Origin: Thinopyrum elongatum
Taxonomy: Eukaryota; Streptophyta; Magnoliopsida; Poales; Poaceae
Reading direction: 5' to 3'
Assembly (NCBI GenBank): GCA_011799875.1
Contig: CM022303.1
Coordinates: 548,035,368-548,099,367 of the forward strand
DNA length: 64,000 nucleotides
A program made the translations under genes and the position numbers. The notes under the pieces were generated by a model that saw only the letters and a program-made list of their open reading frames with translations, was not told the DNA's origin and searched no databases. Shown here piece by piece: positions 1 to 11,942 of this stretch; positions within the stretch are counted from its first letter, which is position 1; the number at the start of each line of letters is the position of its first letter.

Positions 1-1026
1 ACGCAGAAACAGAAAAAAACAGAGAGAGAGAGATCCATTCTCGGAGGGGCTCCCGCCCCTCCGCAGCCATGGAGTCCAAGGACCAGAGGGGAAACCCTCC
101 TCCCATCTAGGGGGGAGGTCAAGGAAGAACTAGAAGGAGGGGGGCTCTTTCCCCCTCTCTCCCGGCGGTGCCGGAATGCCGCCGGGGCAATCATCGTGTG
201 ACGGCGATCTACTCCAAGAACTCCGTCGTCTTCACCAACATCTTCATCACCTTCCCTCATCTATATTTAGTGGTCCACTCTCCCGCAATCCGCTATACCC
301 TCTACTTGAACATGGTGCTTTATGCTTCATATTATTATCCAATGACGTGTTGCCATCCTATGATGTCTGAGTAGATTTTTGTTGTCCTATCGGTGATAGG
401 TGAATTGCTATGATTGGTTTAATTTGCTTGTGGTTATGTTGCTGTCCTTGTATGTTGATAGGACTATGTATTGGAGGGCAAGGGTGATAGCAGCTTCAGC
501 CTAGCATAGAAATTGATGCATACGAGATTGAAGGGGGGCCAATATATCTTAATGCTATGGTTGGGTTTTACCTTAATGAATGTTAGTAGTTGCGGATGCT
601 TGCTAATAGTTCCAATCATAAGTGCATAGAATTCCAAGTAAGGGATGACATGCTAGTAGTGGCCTCTCCCACATAAAACTTGCTATCGGTCTAGTAACGT
701 AGTCAATTGCTTAGGGACAATTCTGCAACTCCTACCACCACTTTTCCACACTCGCTATACTAACTTAATTGTTTATTTATCTAAGCAGCCCCTAGTTTTT
801 ATTTACGTGCTCTTTATTATCTTGCAAACCTATCCTATCACACCTACAAAGTACTTCTAGTTTCATACTTGTTCTAGGTAAAGCGAACGTTAAGCATGCG
901 TAGAGTTGTGTCGGTGGTCGATAGAACTTGAGGGAATATTTGTTCTACCTTTAGCTCCTCGTTGGGTTCGACACTCTTACTAATCGAGAAAGGCTACAAT
1001 TGATCCCCTATACTTGTGGGTTATCA
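1..1026 (+). mobile_element. 3' part of a Gypsy-type LTR (plus strand)
   Basis: The segment ends in CCCTATACTTGTGGGTTATCA, the reverse complement of the LTR start seen at 24136, 36323 and 44956, so this is the right end of a plus-oriented LTR. The left end lies outside the window. The last base, 1026, abuts Copia LTR sequence (TGGCG at 1027), so the element inserted into that Copia LTR. TGGCG would be the right copy of a 5-bp target duplication, but its partner is off the window. Only the final 60 or so bases closely match the D/F family; the rest differs, so it is probably a related family. No coding potential is visible; the short ORFs here are LTR noise. Confidence 0.8.
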
Positions 1027-2362
1027 TGGCGCCCCCTTCCTCATATATATATATATATAGGTGGGGGTAGGGGAGGCAGCTAGGGGCACGCCAAGGGTGG
1101 CCTCTGGCAAACTTGATCTCCTGCCCTGTGGCGCCCCCTTACCTTGTTTGCACAAAGGGGGAAGGAAAGGGGAGGAGAGGGAAGGAAGGGGGAGGCCGAC
1201 TCCCCCCTTTCCTTCTCTCCCCAAGGGCTGCGGCCTTAGGATGGGTGCGCCAGCCTCTTGTGGGCTGGTGTGTTCCCCCCTTTGGCCCATATGGCCCATT
1301 AACCTCCCAGGTGTTCCCGGAACCCCTTCCGGTGATCCGATGACTACCCGGTACCTCCCGAAACTCTTCCGGTGTCCAAATAGCATCGTCTTATATATCA
1401 ATCTTTATCTCCGAACCATTTCGGAGCTCCTTGTCATGTCCATGATCTCATCCGGGACTCCGAATAACATTCGGTCACCAAATCACATAACTCATATAAT
1501 ACTATATCGTCAACGAACGTTAAGCGTGCGGACCCTACGAGTTCGAGAACTATGTAGACATGACCGAGACACCTCTCCGGTCAATAACCAATAGCGGAAC
1601 CTGGATGCCCATATTGGTTCCTACATATTCTATGAAGATCTTTATCGGTCGAACCTTATGACAACATACGTAATTCCCTTTGTCTGTCGGTATGTTACTT
1701 GCCCGAGATTCGATCGTAGGTATCTTCATACTTAGTTCAATCTCGTTACCGGCAAGTCTCTTTACTCGTTCCGTAATACATCATCTCGTAACTAACACCT
1801 TAGTCACTTTGTTTGCAAGCTTCTTGTGATGTGTATTACCGAGAGGGCCCAGAGATACCTCTCTGATACACGGAGTGACAAAACCTAATCTCGATCCATG
1901 CCAACTCAACAGACACCTTCAGAGATACCTGTAGAGCATCTTTATGATCACCCAGTTACGTTGTGACATTTGACAGCACACAAGGTATTCCTCCGGTATC
2001 TGGGAGTTGCATGATCTCATAGTCGAAGGAATATGTATTTGACATTAAGAAAGCAATAGCAATAAACTTAACGATCATATGCTAAGCTAACGGATGGGTC
2101 TTGCCCATCACATCATTCTCCTAATGATGTGATCTCGTTATCAAGTGACAACACATGTCCATGGTTAGGAAACCTTAACCATCTTTGATCAATGAGCTAG
2201 TCTAGTAGAGGCTTACTAGGGACACGGTATTTGTTTATCTATCCACACATGTATTTAAGTTTCCGATCAATACAATTCTAGCATGAATAATAAACCTTTA
2301 TCATGATTAAGGAAATATAATAATAACCATTTTATTATTGCCTCTAGGGCATATTTCCATTA
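1027..2362 (-). repeat. 3' LTR of the Copia element, cut at its left end
   Basis: The sequence is collinear with 9234-10563 of the 5' LTR over its whole length, including the CT-rich TATA region (CTCATATATATATA at 1041) and the terminal GGGCATATTTCC. The terminus reads CCATTA where CCAACA is canonical. The long open frame at 1061-1594 is LTR sequence and recurs at 9220-9795, so it is not annotated as a gene. Confidence 0.9.
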
Positions 2363-2394
2363 GTCTCTCACTTGCACTAGAGTCAATAAGCTAG

Positions 2395-2510
2395 TTCACA
2401 TCGCCATGTGATTAACACCCATAGTTCACATCGCCATGTGACTAATACCCAAAGAGTTTACTAGAGTCAATAATCTAGTTCACATCGCCATGTGATTAAC
2501 ACCCAAAGAG
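2395..2510. repeat. Short tandem/inverted repeats upstream of the Copia 3' LTR
   Basis: The 14-base palindrome CACATCGCCATGTG occurs at 2397-2410, 2427-2440 and 2481-2494, each followed by a variant of ATTAACACCCA. It lies between the RNase H remnant and the polypurine tract. The 5-bp arms (CACAT/ATGTG) could form small hairpins. Its role is unknown. Confidence 0.75.
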
Positions 2511-2529
2511 TACTAAGGTGTGATCATGT

Positions 2530-3945
2530 TTTGCTTGTGAGAGAGGTTTAGTCAACAGGTCTGCCACATTCAGATCTGTATGTATTTTGCAAATTTCTAT
2601 GTCTACAATGCTCTGCATGGAGCTACTCTAGCTAATTTCTCCCACGTTCAATACGTATCCAGATTAAGACTTAGAGTCATCCGGATTGGTGTCAAAGCTT
2701 GCATCGACGTAACCCTTTATGATGAACTCTTTATCACATCCATAACCAAGAAACATTCCTTAGTCCTCTTTAGGTACCTAAGGATAATTTTGACCGCTGC
2801 TAGTGATCCACTCCTGGATCACTATTGTACCCTTTTGCCAAACGCATGGTAAGGCACACATCTGGTACATAGCATGACATGCTTTATAGAACCTATGGCT
2901 GATGCATAGGGAATGACTTTCATTCTCTTTCTATCTTCTGCCGTGGTCGGGTTTTGAGTCTTACTCAACTTCATACCTTGCAACATAGGCAAGAACCCTT
3001 TCTTTGACTGATCCATTTTGAACTTCTTAAAAAAAACTTTGCCAAGGTATGTGCTTTGTGAAAGTCCTATTAAGCATCTCGATCTATCCCTATAGATCTT
3101 GATGCTCAATATGTAAGTAGCTTCACCGAGGTCTTTCATTGAAAAATTCTTATTCAAGTATCCTTTTATGCTATCCAGAAATTCTATATCATTTCCAATC
3201 TATCAGAAATGCTACAGAGTTCCCACTCACTTTCTTGTAAATACAGGCTTCACCGTAAGTCTGTATAAAACCATATGCTTTGATCACCTCATCAAAGCAT
3301 ATATTCCAACTCCGAGATGCTTGCACCAGTCCATAGATGGATCGCTGGAGCTTGCACACTTTGTTTGCACCTTTAGGATCAACAAAACCTTCTGGTTGCA
3401 TTATATACAACTCTTCTTTAAGAAATCCATTAAGGAATGCAGTTTTGACGTCCATTTGCCAGTTTTCATAATTATAAAATGCGGCAATTTCTAACATGAT
3501 TTAGATAGACTTAAGCATCACTATGGGTGAGAAAGTCTCATCGTAGTCAACCCCTTGAACTTGTCAAAAACCTTTCGCGACAAGTCGAGCTTTGTAGACA
3601 GTGATATTACCATCAGCGTCTGTCTTCCTCTTGAAGATCCATTTATTTTCAATGGCCTGCCGATCATCGGGTAAGTCCACCAAAGTCCATACTTTGTTCT
3701 CATACATGGATCCTATCTCAGATTTCATGGCCTCAAGCCATTTATCGGAATCTGGGCTCATCATAGCTTCTTCATAGTTCGTAGGTACGTCGTGGTCTAA
3801 TAACATGACTTCCAGGACAGGATTACCATACCAGTCTGGTGTGGAACGTGTTCTGGTTGACCTACAAAGTTTAGTAGTAACTTGATCTAAAGTTTCATGA
3901 TCATCATCATTAGCTTTGTCTCTGGTTGGTGTAGGCATCACAGGA
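2530..3945 (-). pseudogene. Copia reverse transcriptase / RNase H, broken
   Basis: Reading leftwards, 3941-3564 gives the start of a Copia RT (NYEEAMMSPDSDKWLEAMKS, then ENKWIFKRK and KARLVAKGF). 3497-3189 continues with WQMDVKTAFLNG and PEGFVDP, and 3157-2822 with MKDLGEATYILSI and the post-catalytic region. The segments are in different frames or separated by stops. The stretch that should hold the YVDD catalytic motif, between about 3190 and 3160, is destroyed. RNase H is recognisable only weakly to about 2530. The enzyme would copy element RNA into cDNA; this copy cannot. The upstream end abuts the solo LTR at 3951, and the missing junction continues at 5356. Confidence 0.85.
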
Positions 3946-3950
3946 ACGGT

Positions 3951-5355
3951 TTATAACCCACAAGTATAGGGGATCGCAACAGTTTTCGAGGGTAGAGTAT
4001 TCAACCCAAATTTATTGATTCGACACAAGGGGAGACAAAGAATATTCTCAAGTATTAGCAGCTGAGTTGTCAATTCAACCACACCTGAAAGACTTAATAT
4101 CTGCAACAAAATATTTAGTAGCAAAGTAGTATGGAAGTAACGGTAACAGTGGCAAGAGTAACAGTAGAAGTTTTGTAGGAATCATAACAGTGGCAACGGA
4201 AAAGTAACTTAGCAAAGATCAATATGAAACGAGCTCGTAGGCAATGGATCAATGATGGATAATTATGTCGGATGGCATTCATCATGCAACAGTTATAACA
4301 TAGGGTGACACAGAACTAGCTCCAGTTCATCAATATAATGTAGGCATGTATTCGGAATATAGTCATACGTGCTTATGGAAAAGAACTTGCATGACATCTT
4401 TTGTCCTACCCTCCCGTGGCAGCGGGGTTCTATTGGAAACTAAGGGATATTAAGGCCTCCTTTTAATAGAGAACCGGACCAAAGCATTAGCACTTAGTGA
4501 ATACATGAACTCCTCAAACTACGGTCATCACCGGGAAGTGTCCCGACTATTGTCACTCTGGGGTTGCTGGATCATAACACGTAGTAGGTGACTATAACTT
4601 GTAAGATAGGATCAAAAACACAAATATATTAATGAAAACATAATAGGTTCAGATCTGAAATCATGGCACTCGGGCCCTAGTGACAAGCATTAAGCATAAC
4701 AAAGTCATAGCAACATCAATCTTAGAACATAGTGGATACTAGGGATCAAATCCTAACAAAACTAACTCGATTACATGGTAGATCTCATCCAACCCATCAC
4801 CGTCCAACAAGCCTATGATGGAATTACTCACGCACGACGGTGAGCATCATGAAATTGGTGATGGAGGATGGTTGATGATGACGATGGCGACGATTTCCCC
4901 TCTCCGGAGCCCAAAACGGATTCCAGATCTGCCCTCCCGAGGAAAAACAGGAGGTGGCGGCGGCTCCTTATCGTAAAACACGATGAATCCTTCTCTCTGG
5001 GATTTTTCTCCCCGAACGTGAATATATGGAGTTGGAGTTGAGGTCGGTGGAGGTCTATGGGACCAACAAGACAGGAGGGCGCGCCCTAGGGGGTGGGCGC
5101 GCCGTCCACCCTTGTGGACAGGTGGTGGGTCCCCTCTGGTTGATTCTTTCGCCAATATTTTTTATTTATTCCAAAAAATAATCTCTGTGAAGTTTCAAGT
5201 CATTCCGAGAACTTTTATTTCTGCACAAAAATAACACCTTGGCAATTCTGCTGAAAACAGCGTCAGTCCGGGTTAGTTCCATTCAAATCATGCAAGTTAG
5301 AGTCCAAAACAAGGGCAAAAGAGTTTGGAAAATTAGATACGATGGAGACATATCA
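3951..5355 (-). mobile_element. Solo LTR of a Gypsy family (Sabrina-like)
   Basis: One LTR of about 1.4 kb has no internal region. It is flanked by perfect 5-bp duplications, ACGGT at 3946-3950 and at 5356-5360. It is collinear with the LTRs of the element at 13316-22992 and with 62732-64000. The right terminus ATATCA matches the family end GTATCA. The left terminus reads TTATAACCC where siblings have TGATAACCC, a change in the conserved TG. It interrupts the Copia polyprotein between integrase and RT. A solo LTR implies LTR-LTR recombination after insertion. Confidence 0.93.
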
Positions 5356-6302
5356 ACGGTTTTCTCTGATGTGCTACTTTCCAATTTGAGAGAAGGTACA
5401 ATTACCTCATCAAGTTCTACTTTCCTCCCACTCACTTCTTTCGAGAGAAACTCCTTCTCTAGAAAGGACCCATTCTTGGCAACAAAGATCTTGCCTTCGG
5501 ATCTGTGGTAGAAGGTGTACCCAATAGTTTCCTTAGGGTATCCTATGAAGACGCACTTCTCCGATTTGGGTTCAAGCTTATCAGGCTGAAGCCTTTTGAC
5601 ATAAGTGTCGCATCCCCAAACTTTAAGAAACGATAGCTTAGGTTTCTTGCCAAACCATAGCTCATACGGTGTCGTCTCAACGGATTTAGACGGTGCCCTA
5701 TTTAACGTGAATGCGGCTGTCTCTAATGCATAACCCCAAAACGATAATGGTAAATCGGTAAGAGACATAATAGAATGCACCATATCTAATAAAGTACGGT
5801 TACGATGTTCGGACACACCATTACGTCGTGGTGTTCCAGGTGGCGTGAGTTGTGAAACAATTCCACATTGTTTTAAATGAAGGCCAAACTCGTAACTCAA
5901 ATATTCATATTCGCCTCCGCGATCAGATCGTAGAAATTTTATTTTCTTGTTACGATGATTCTCCACTTCACTCTGAAATTCTTTGAACTTTTCAAATGTT
6001 TCAGACTCGTGTTTCATCAAGTAGATATAACCATACCTACTCAAATCATCTGTGAAGGTCAGAAAATAATGATACCCGTCGCGTGCCTCAACACTCATCG
6101 GACCGCATACATCGGTATGTATTATTTCCAATAAGTCATTAGCTCGCTCCATTGTTCCGGAGAACGGAGTTTTAGTCATCTTACCCATGAGGCATGGTTT
6201 GCAAGTATCAAATGATTCATAATCAAGTGATTCCAAAAGTCCATCCGCATGGAATTTCTTCATGCGCTTTACAACAATATGACCTAAACGGCAGTGCCAC
6301 AA
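5356..6302 (-). pseudogene. Copia integrase domain (fragment of the polyprotein)
   Basis: About 315 codons are open. The GAG-pre-integrase/zinc region has an HHCC arrangement (WHCRLGH, then CKPCLMGK). The DDE core shows Asp in HTDVCGP, Asp in LRSDRGGEY and Glu in RRNGVSEHRNRTLL. The C-terminal LWFGKKPKLSFLKVWGC and CVFIGYP motifs follow. Integrase would join the cDNA to chromosomal DNA. The frame is intact here but is cut at its C-terminal side by the solo LTR, and gag and RT on either side are broken, so it is a pseudogene segment. The family assignment is secure. Confidence 0.9.
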
Positions 6303-6538
6303 GTATGTTGCACTATCATTATCAACTTTGCATCTTTTGGCATCAATATTATGAATATGTGTATCACGAGATTTAATAAACCATTTATATTGGGTGTATG
6401 ACCATAGAAGGTTTTATTCATGTAAATAGAACAACAATTATTCTCTGACTTAAATGAATAACCGTATTTGCAATAAACACGATCTAATCATGTTCATGCT
6501 CAATGCATACACCAAATAACATTTATTTAGGCTCAACA

Positions 6539-7354
6539 CTAATCCCGAAAGTAGAGGGAGTGTGCGATGGTGATCATATCAATCTTGGAAACACTTCCAA
6601 CATACGTCGTCACCTCGCCCTTAACTAGTCTCTGTTTATTCTGCAACTCCTGTTTCGAGTTTCTAATCTTAGCAACTGAACCGGTATCAAATACCCAGGG
6701 GCTACTACGAGCACCAGTAAGGTACACATCGATAACATGTATATCAAATATACCTTTGTTTACTTTGCCATCCTTCTTATCTACCAATTATTTGGGGCAG
6801 TTCCGCTTTCAGTGACCATTTCCTTTGCAGTAGAAGCACTCAGTCTCAGGCTTGGGTCCAGTTTTGGGCTTCTTCATGGGAGTGGCAACTTGCTTGCCAT
6901 TCTTCTTGAAGTTCCCTTTCTTTCCCTTGCCCTTTTTCTTGAAACTAGTGGTCTTATTAACTATCAACATTTGATGCTCTTTCTTGATTTCTACCTCCGC
7001 CGATTTCAGTATCGCGAAGAGCTCGGAAATCGTTTTAGTTATTCCTTGCATATTATAGTTCATCATGAAGCTCTAGTAGCTTGGTGATAGTGACTGGAGA
7101 ACTCTGTCAATCACTATCTTATCTGGAAGATTAACTCCCACTTGATTCAAGCGATTGTAGTACCCAGACATTCTGAGCACATGCTCACTGGCTGGGCTAT
7201 TCTCCTCCATCTTGTAGGCAAAGTACTTGTCAGAGGTCTCATACCTCTCAACACGGGCATGAGCCTGAAATACCAATTTCAGCTCTTGGAACATCTCATA
7301 TGTTCCTTGGCGTTCAAAACGTCTTTGGAGCCCCGATTCTAAGACGTAAATCAT
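6539..7354 (-). pseudogene. Copia gag C-terminus, zinc knuckle and protease, broken
   Basis: 7354-7073 reads as capsid-like gag (ARVERYETSDKYFAYKM, LRMSGYYNRLNQVGVNLP), the UBN2-type gag of Copia elements. 7066-6809 continues with a lysine-rich stretch and the knuckle CFYCKGNGH, where the following Trp codon is a TGA stop (6806-6808) before KRNCPK. 6787-6539 holds the aspartic protease with catalytic WVFDTGS. The N-terminal half of gag cannot be followed through 7360-7950. Confidence 0.85.
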
Positions 7355-8808
7355 GGCGCACTAAACTATCAAGTAGTCATCAAATCGAGATTGTCAAACA
7401 TTCATAATGTCTGCATCAGCTCCTGCAGCAGGTCTGTCATCTAGCGGTGCATCAAGGACATAATTCTTCTGTGCAGCAATAAGGATAATCCTCAGATCAC
7501 GGACTCAGTCCGCATTATTGCTACCATCATCTTTCAACTTAGTTTTCTCTAGGAACGCATAAAATTGGGGAAGCTACATCGTGAGCTATTGATCTACGAC
7601 ATAAACTGCAAAGACATCTTGACTACGTTCATGATAAATTAAGTTCAATTAATTTAATTACTAATGAACTCCCACTTAAATTAACATCCCTCAAGTTATC
7701 TAAGTGATACATGATCCAAATCAACTAACCCATGTCCGATCATCACGTGAGATGGGGTAGTCATCAATGGTGAACATCTCTATGTTGATCATATCTACTA
7801 TATGACTCACGTTTGACCTTTCGGTCTCCAGTGTTCCGAGACCATGTCTATACATGCTAGGCTCGTCAAGTTTAACCCAAGTATTCTGCATGTGCAAAAC
7901 TGTCTTACACCCGTTGTATGTGAACGTAGAGTCTATCACACCCGATCATCACAAGGTGCTTCGAAACGACGAACTTTGGCAACGGTGCATACTCGGGGAG
8001 AACACTTTATCTTGAAATTTAGTGAAGGGATCATCTTATAATGCTACCGCCGTTCTAAGCAAAATAAGATGCATAAAGGATAAACATCACATGCAATCAA
8101 AATATGTGACATGATATGGCCATCATCATCTTGTGATTTTGATCTCCATCTCCAAAGCATCGTCATGATCTCCATCATCACCAGCTCGACACCTTGATCT
8201 CCATCGTTGCATCGGGGTCATCTCGCCAACTATTGCTTCTACAACTATTGCTAACGCATAGCGATAAAGTAAAGCAATTACATGGCGCTTGCATTTCATA
8301 CAATAATTAAGAGACAACCCTAAGGCTCCTGCCGGTTGTCGATGTTACAAAACATGACCATCTCATACAATAACGTATATCACATCACGTCTTGACCATA
8401 TCACATCACAACATGCCCTGCAAAAACAAGTTAGACGTCCTCTACTTTGTTGTTGCAAGTTTTACGTGGCTGCTACGGGCTTGTAGCAAGAACCGTTCTT
8501 AACTACGCAAAAACCACAACGGTGATTATCAAGTTTGCTGTTTTAACCTTCTTCAAGAACCGGCCGTAGTCAAATTCGATTCAACTAAAGTAGGAGAAAC
8601 AGACACCCGCCAGCCACCTTTATGCAAAACAAGTTGCATGTCAGTCGGTGGAACCGGTCTCATGTGCGTGGACATGTAAGGTTGGTCCGGGCCGCTTCAT
8701 CCCACAATGCCATCGAATCAAAATAAGACATTGGTGGTAAGCAGTATGACCATCACCACCCACAACTCCTTTGTGTTCTACTCGTGCATATCATCTACGC
8801 ATAGACCT
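7355..8808 (-). other. Degenerate gag start and 5' leader of the Copia element
   Basis: No open frame of convincing length is present. Sequence between the 5' LTR/PBS and recognisable gag in BARE-like elements normally holds a long untranslated leader and the gag start. The region is AT-balanced with scattered gag-like short peptides only. No RNA gene or separate insertion is seen. Confidence 0.5.
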
Positions 8809-8821
8809 GGCTCTGATACCA
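8809..8821 (-). other. Primer-binding site (initiator-Met tRNA)
   Basis: The reverse complement reads TGGTATCAGAGCC, the standard tRNA-iMet primer site of Copia elements, one base inside the 5' LTR end at 8823. It fixes the element's orientation as minus. Confidence 0.92.
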
Positions 8822-8822
8822 C

Positions 8823-10563
8823 TGTTAGGGAACATTGCATGGAAAACAAAAAATTTCTACGCACATGCAAGATCTATCCATGGAGATGCATAGCAACGAG
8901 AGGGGAGAGTGTGTCTATGTACCCTCGTAGACCGTAAAGCGGAAGCGTTTATTAACGCGGTTGATGTAGTCGAACTTCTTCGTGATCCAACCGATCAAGT
9001 ACCGAACATACGGCACCTCCGCGTTCAGCACACGTTCAGCTTGATGACGTCCTCGCCTTATTGATCCAGCAAGACAGGCGAAGTAGTAGATGAGTTCTGG
9101 CAGCACGACGGCGTGGTGACGGTGATGGTGAACTCATTCCCGCAGGGCTTCGCCGGGCACTGCGGAAAACTAGACGGAGGACTAAACTATGGAGAGGGGC
9201 GCCTCACACGGCTAAGAGATTGTCGTTGTTATGTGTGGTCCCCCTCCCTCATATATATATAGGTGGGGGGAGGGGAGGCAGCCAGGGTGCGCCAAGGGTG
9301 GCCGCCGGCCCCCTTGGTCTCCTGCCCCGTGGCGCCCCCCTACCTTGTTTGCACAAGGGGGGAAGGAAAGGGGAGGAGAGGGAAGGAAGGGGGAGGCCGA
9401 CTCCACCCTTTCCTTCTCTCCCCAAGGGCTGCGGCCTTAGGAGGGGCGCGCCAGCCTTTTGTGGGCTGGTGTGTTCCCCCCTTTGGCCCATATGGCCCAT
9501 TAACCTCTTGGGTGTTCCCGGAACCCCTTCCGGTGATCCGATGACTACCCGGTACCTCCCGAAACTCTTCCGGTGTCCAAATAGCATCGTCCTATATATC
9601 AATCTTTATCTCCGGACTATTCCGGAGTTCCTCGTCATGTCTGTGATCTCATCTGGGACTACGAATAACATTTGGTCACCAAATCACATAACTCATATAA
9701 TACTATATCGTCAACGAACGTTAAGCGTGCGGACCCTACGGGTTCGAGAACTATGTAGACATGACCGATACACCTCTCCGGTCAATAACCAATAGCGGAA
9801 CCTGGATGCCCATATTGGTTCCTACATATTCTACGAAGATCTTTATTGGTCGAACCTTATGACAACATACGTAATTCCCTTTGTTTGTCGGTATGTTACT
9901 TGCCCGAGATTCGATCGTCGGTATCTTCATACTTAGTTCAATCTCGTTACCGGCAAGTCTCTTTACTCATTCCGTAATACATCATCTCATAACTAACTCC
10001 TTAGTCACTTTGCTTGCAAGCTTCTTGTGATGTGTATTACCGAGAGGGCCCAGAGATACCTCTCTGGTACACGGAGTGACAAATCCTAATCTCGATCCAT
10101 GTCAACTCAACAGACACCTTCGGAGATACCTGTAGAGTATCTTTATGATCACCCAGTTATGTTGTGATGTTTGATAGGACACAAGGTATTCCTCCGGTAT
10201 CCGGGAGTTGCATGATCTCATAGTTGAAGGAATATGTATTTGACATTAAGAAAGCAATAGCAATAAACTGAATGATCATATGCTAAGCTAACGGATGGGT
10301 CTTGTCCATCACATCATTCTCCTAATGATGTGATCCTGTTATCAAGTGAAAACACATGTCCATGGTTAGGAAACCTTAACCATCTTTGATCAATGAGCTA
10401 GTCTAGTAGAGGCTTACTAGGGACATGCTATTTGTTTATGTATCCACACATGTATTTAAGTTTCCGATCAATACAATTCTAGCATGAATAATAAACCTTT
10501 ATCATGATTAAGAAAATATAATAATAACCATTTTATTATTGCCTCTAGGGCATATTTCCATCA
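8823..10563 (-). repeat. 5' LTR of the Copia element, full length (1741 bp)
   Basis: On the plus strand it starts TGTTAGGGAACATTGCATGG and ends GGGCATATTTCCATCA, the inverted BARE/Angela LTR form. A TATA-like CTCATATATATATAG lies at 9249-9263, where the LTR promoter would drive leftward transcription. The next five bases are TGTGC (10564-10568); the partner target duplication is outside the window. The 191-codon open frame at 9220-9795 is an LTR artefact. Confidence 0.92.
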
Positions 10564-10680
10564 TGTGCCTCCTACTGGATTGATACCTTGGTTCTTAACT
10601 GAGAGAAATACTTATCTCTAGTTTGCTGCATCACCCTTTCCTTTTCAAGGGAAAAATCAACACAAGCTCAAGAAGTAGCA
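10564..10680 (+). repeat. Fragment of a Gypsy LTR right end
   Basis: TACTGGATTGATACCTTGGT and the following GAGAAATACTTA...TGCTGCATCACCC match the terminal part of the element G LTRs (26735-26815, 59342-59405) in the same orientation. It is truncated on both sides: by the Copia LTR on the left and by a sharp switch to GC-rich ORF sequence near 10680. Confidence 0.65.
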
Positions 10681-10701
10681 CGCCCGTAGAGCACCCTGGC
10701 G

Positions 10702-11825
10702 ATGTCGTGGTCCAAGGGCTCCTGGGAGGGCTCGAAGACGAGCGACGGCGACATTAAGTACCTCCGCGACACCAAGCGGCTCCCGCCGGCGGAGGCGGTG
10801 ACGGTGCGTACGCCCGACGGGGAGAGGATCTCGGAGCCGCAGGAGGGCGAGGTCATGGTCTTCTATACCCACTTTTCCCGCAGGTTTGGTCTCCCCGCGA
10901 GCCTCTTCTTCCGTGCATTCTTGGAGTTCTTCGGGCTGCAGCCACACCATCTAGGGGCCAACGACATGCTGCAGCTCGCCGGCTTTGCTACGCTGTGCGA
11001 GGGGTACCTCAGCGTGATGCCAGATGTGGATCTTTGGGCGAAGATGTTTTTCTTCAAGCAGCAGGGAGCGACGGCCGGCGCCATGTCCGACTGTGGGGCG
11101 GCCGCGATCTCTGGTCGGCAGCACGGGTCGTTCCCCAAACTGCCTCTCGAGGACTCGGCCAAGAAGTGGCTGAAGTCTTTTTCTACATGCGCAACATTGT
11201 CCTGGGGGCCGACTACATCAACTTGCAGCCGTTCGTCAACGAGACGCCGCACGCTAAGAAGAATTGGGGCTACCTGCCCCGGAACCCGCCGTAGGAGATG
11301 CAGAACATCTGCCGGCGGATCAAGGAGCTGACGGAGGGTGAGGGCCTCACGGGGAAGGACCTCATCGCGCGCCGGGTGCTGCCTCTCCAGCGCCTTGTGC
11401 ATAAGATCTGCGAGATGAGCGGCCCGCACGATCCCACTTGGATGTCGACCTGGGAGCTGGAGCCAGACCAGGTCATCGAGCGAGTCAACAATATCTCGAA
11501 GGCCGGCTTGGACGGGGCGACGTGGCACTTCGGGAAGGCGCTATACGACCAGCGGAACCCGGCACCGTCGGTGAGTCCTTGGTCTCTCTTTTTCGCTGCT
11601 TCTTCGTTGTTCTTGTGCCCTGACACGACGGGGGAGCTGCAGCTATTCACGGGCCAGAGCCGCCATGATGGGCCGACTCCCTAGCTCCTGCTGGACGACG
11701 TGCCCGACTCAGACGGGGAGGGGACCGACGTCGAGGACGAGGGAGCGGCCGAGGCACGCCTGGCCGTCACCGAGGAGGGCGGCTCATGCCAAGCGGGCAA
11801 GTCTCCGGCTTCCGACTTGCTGTGA
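10702..11825 (+). pseudogene. Accessory ORF of a Tat-lineage Gypsy (PF04195-like), broken
   Basis: The first 155 or so residues (EGEVMVFYTHFSRRFGLPAS, FLEFFGLQPHHLGAN, DLWAKMFFFKQQG) resemble the plant 'putative gypsy-type transposon' domain. A frameshift near 11175 moves the reading into another phase (IVLGADYINLQPFVNE). A TAG at 11292-11294 interrupts it, and the same frame resumes (ICRRIKELTEGEGLTGKDLI, LDGATWHFGKALYDQRNP). A final acidic stretch (DSDGEGTDVEDEG) ends at a TGA near 11823. The ORF lies on the strand opposite to the adjacent Tat-type pol. That is the arrangement reported for extra antisense ORFs between pol and 3' LTR in Tat elements. Its function is unknown. The PF04195 assignment is from memory of the family pattern. 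Confidence 0.7.
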
Positions 11826-11942
11826 CCACTCCGAAGGAGGCGGCAGGCAGCAGTGCCAACCTGAACACCGCCGATCCAGACGCTGTTTAGGGCCTTTGTT
11901 TTGTTTTTCTGTACTCAGACTTGAAATTAGGTAGCAGATCCA

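Larger units (their letters stand above)
1027..10563 (-). mobile_element. Copia retrotransposon, BARE/Angela/WIS-like, degenerate
   Basis: This element runs right to left. Its 5' LTR is 8823-10563, the primer-binding site 8809-8821, gag about 7354-6809, protease 6787-6539, integrase 6302-5356, RT and RNase H about 3945-2530, polypurine tract 2363-2371, and 3' LTR 1027-2362. The order gag-PR-INT-RT-RH defines Copia. Coding parts are broken by stops and frameshifts. A solo Gypsy LTR (3951-5355) sits between integrase and RT, and another Gypsy LTR truncates the 3' LTR at 1026/1027. Neighbouring LTR 8823-10563 is full length, so the missing first ~410 bp of the left LTR should lie beyond the left edge of the window. 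Confidence 0.92.

Noticed and set aside
1061..1594. 177-codon plus-strand open frame
   Set aside because: It lies wholly in a Copia LTR and recurs as 9220-9795 in the other LTR with frame-tolerant differences; GC-rich LTR sequence opens several frames by chance.
9220..9795. 191-codon plus-strand open frame
   Set aside because: Same LTR region as above, antisense to the element; no domain or gene-like context.
10863..11528. 221-codon minus-strand open frame
   Set aside because: Antisense shadow of the GC-rich plus-strand PF04195-like ORF, which carries the recognisable domain.
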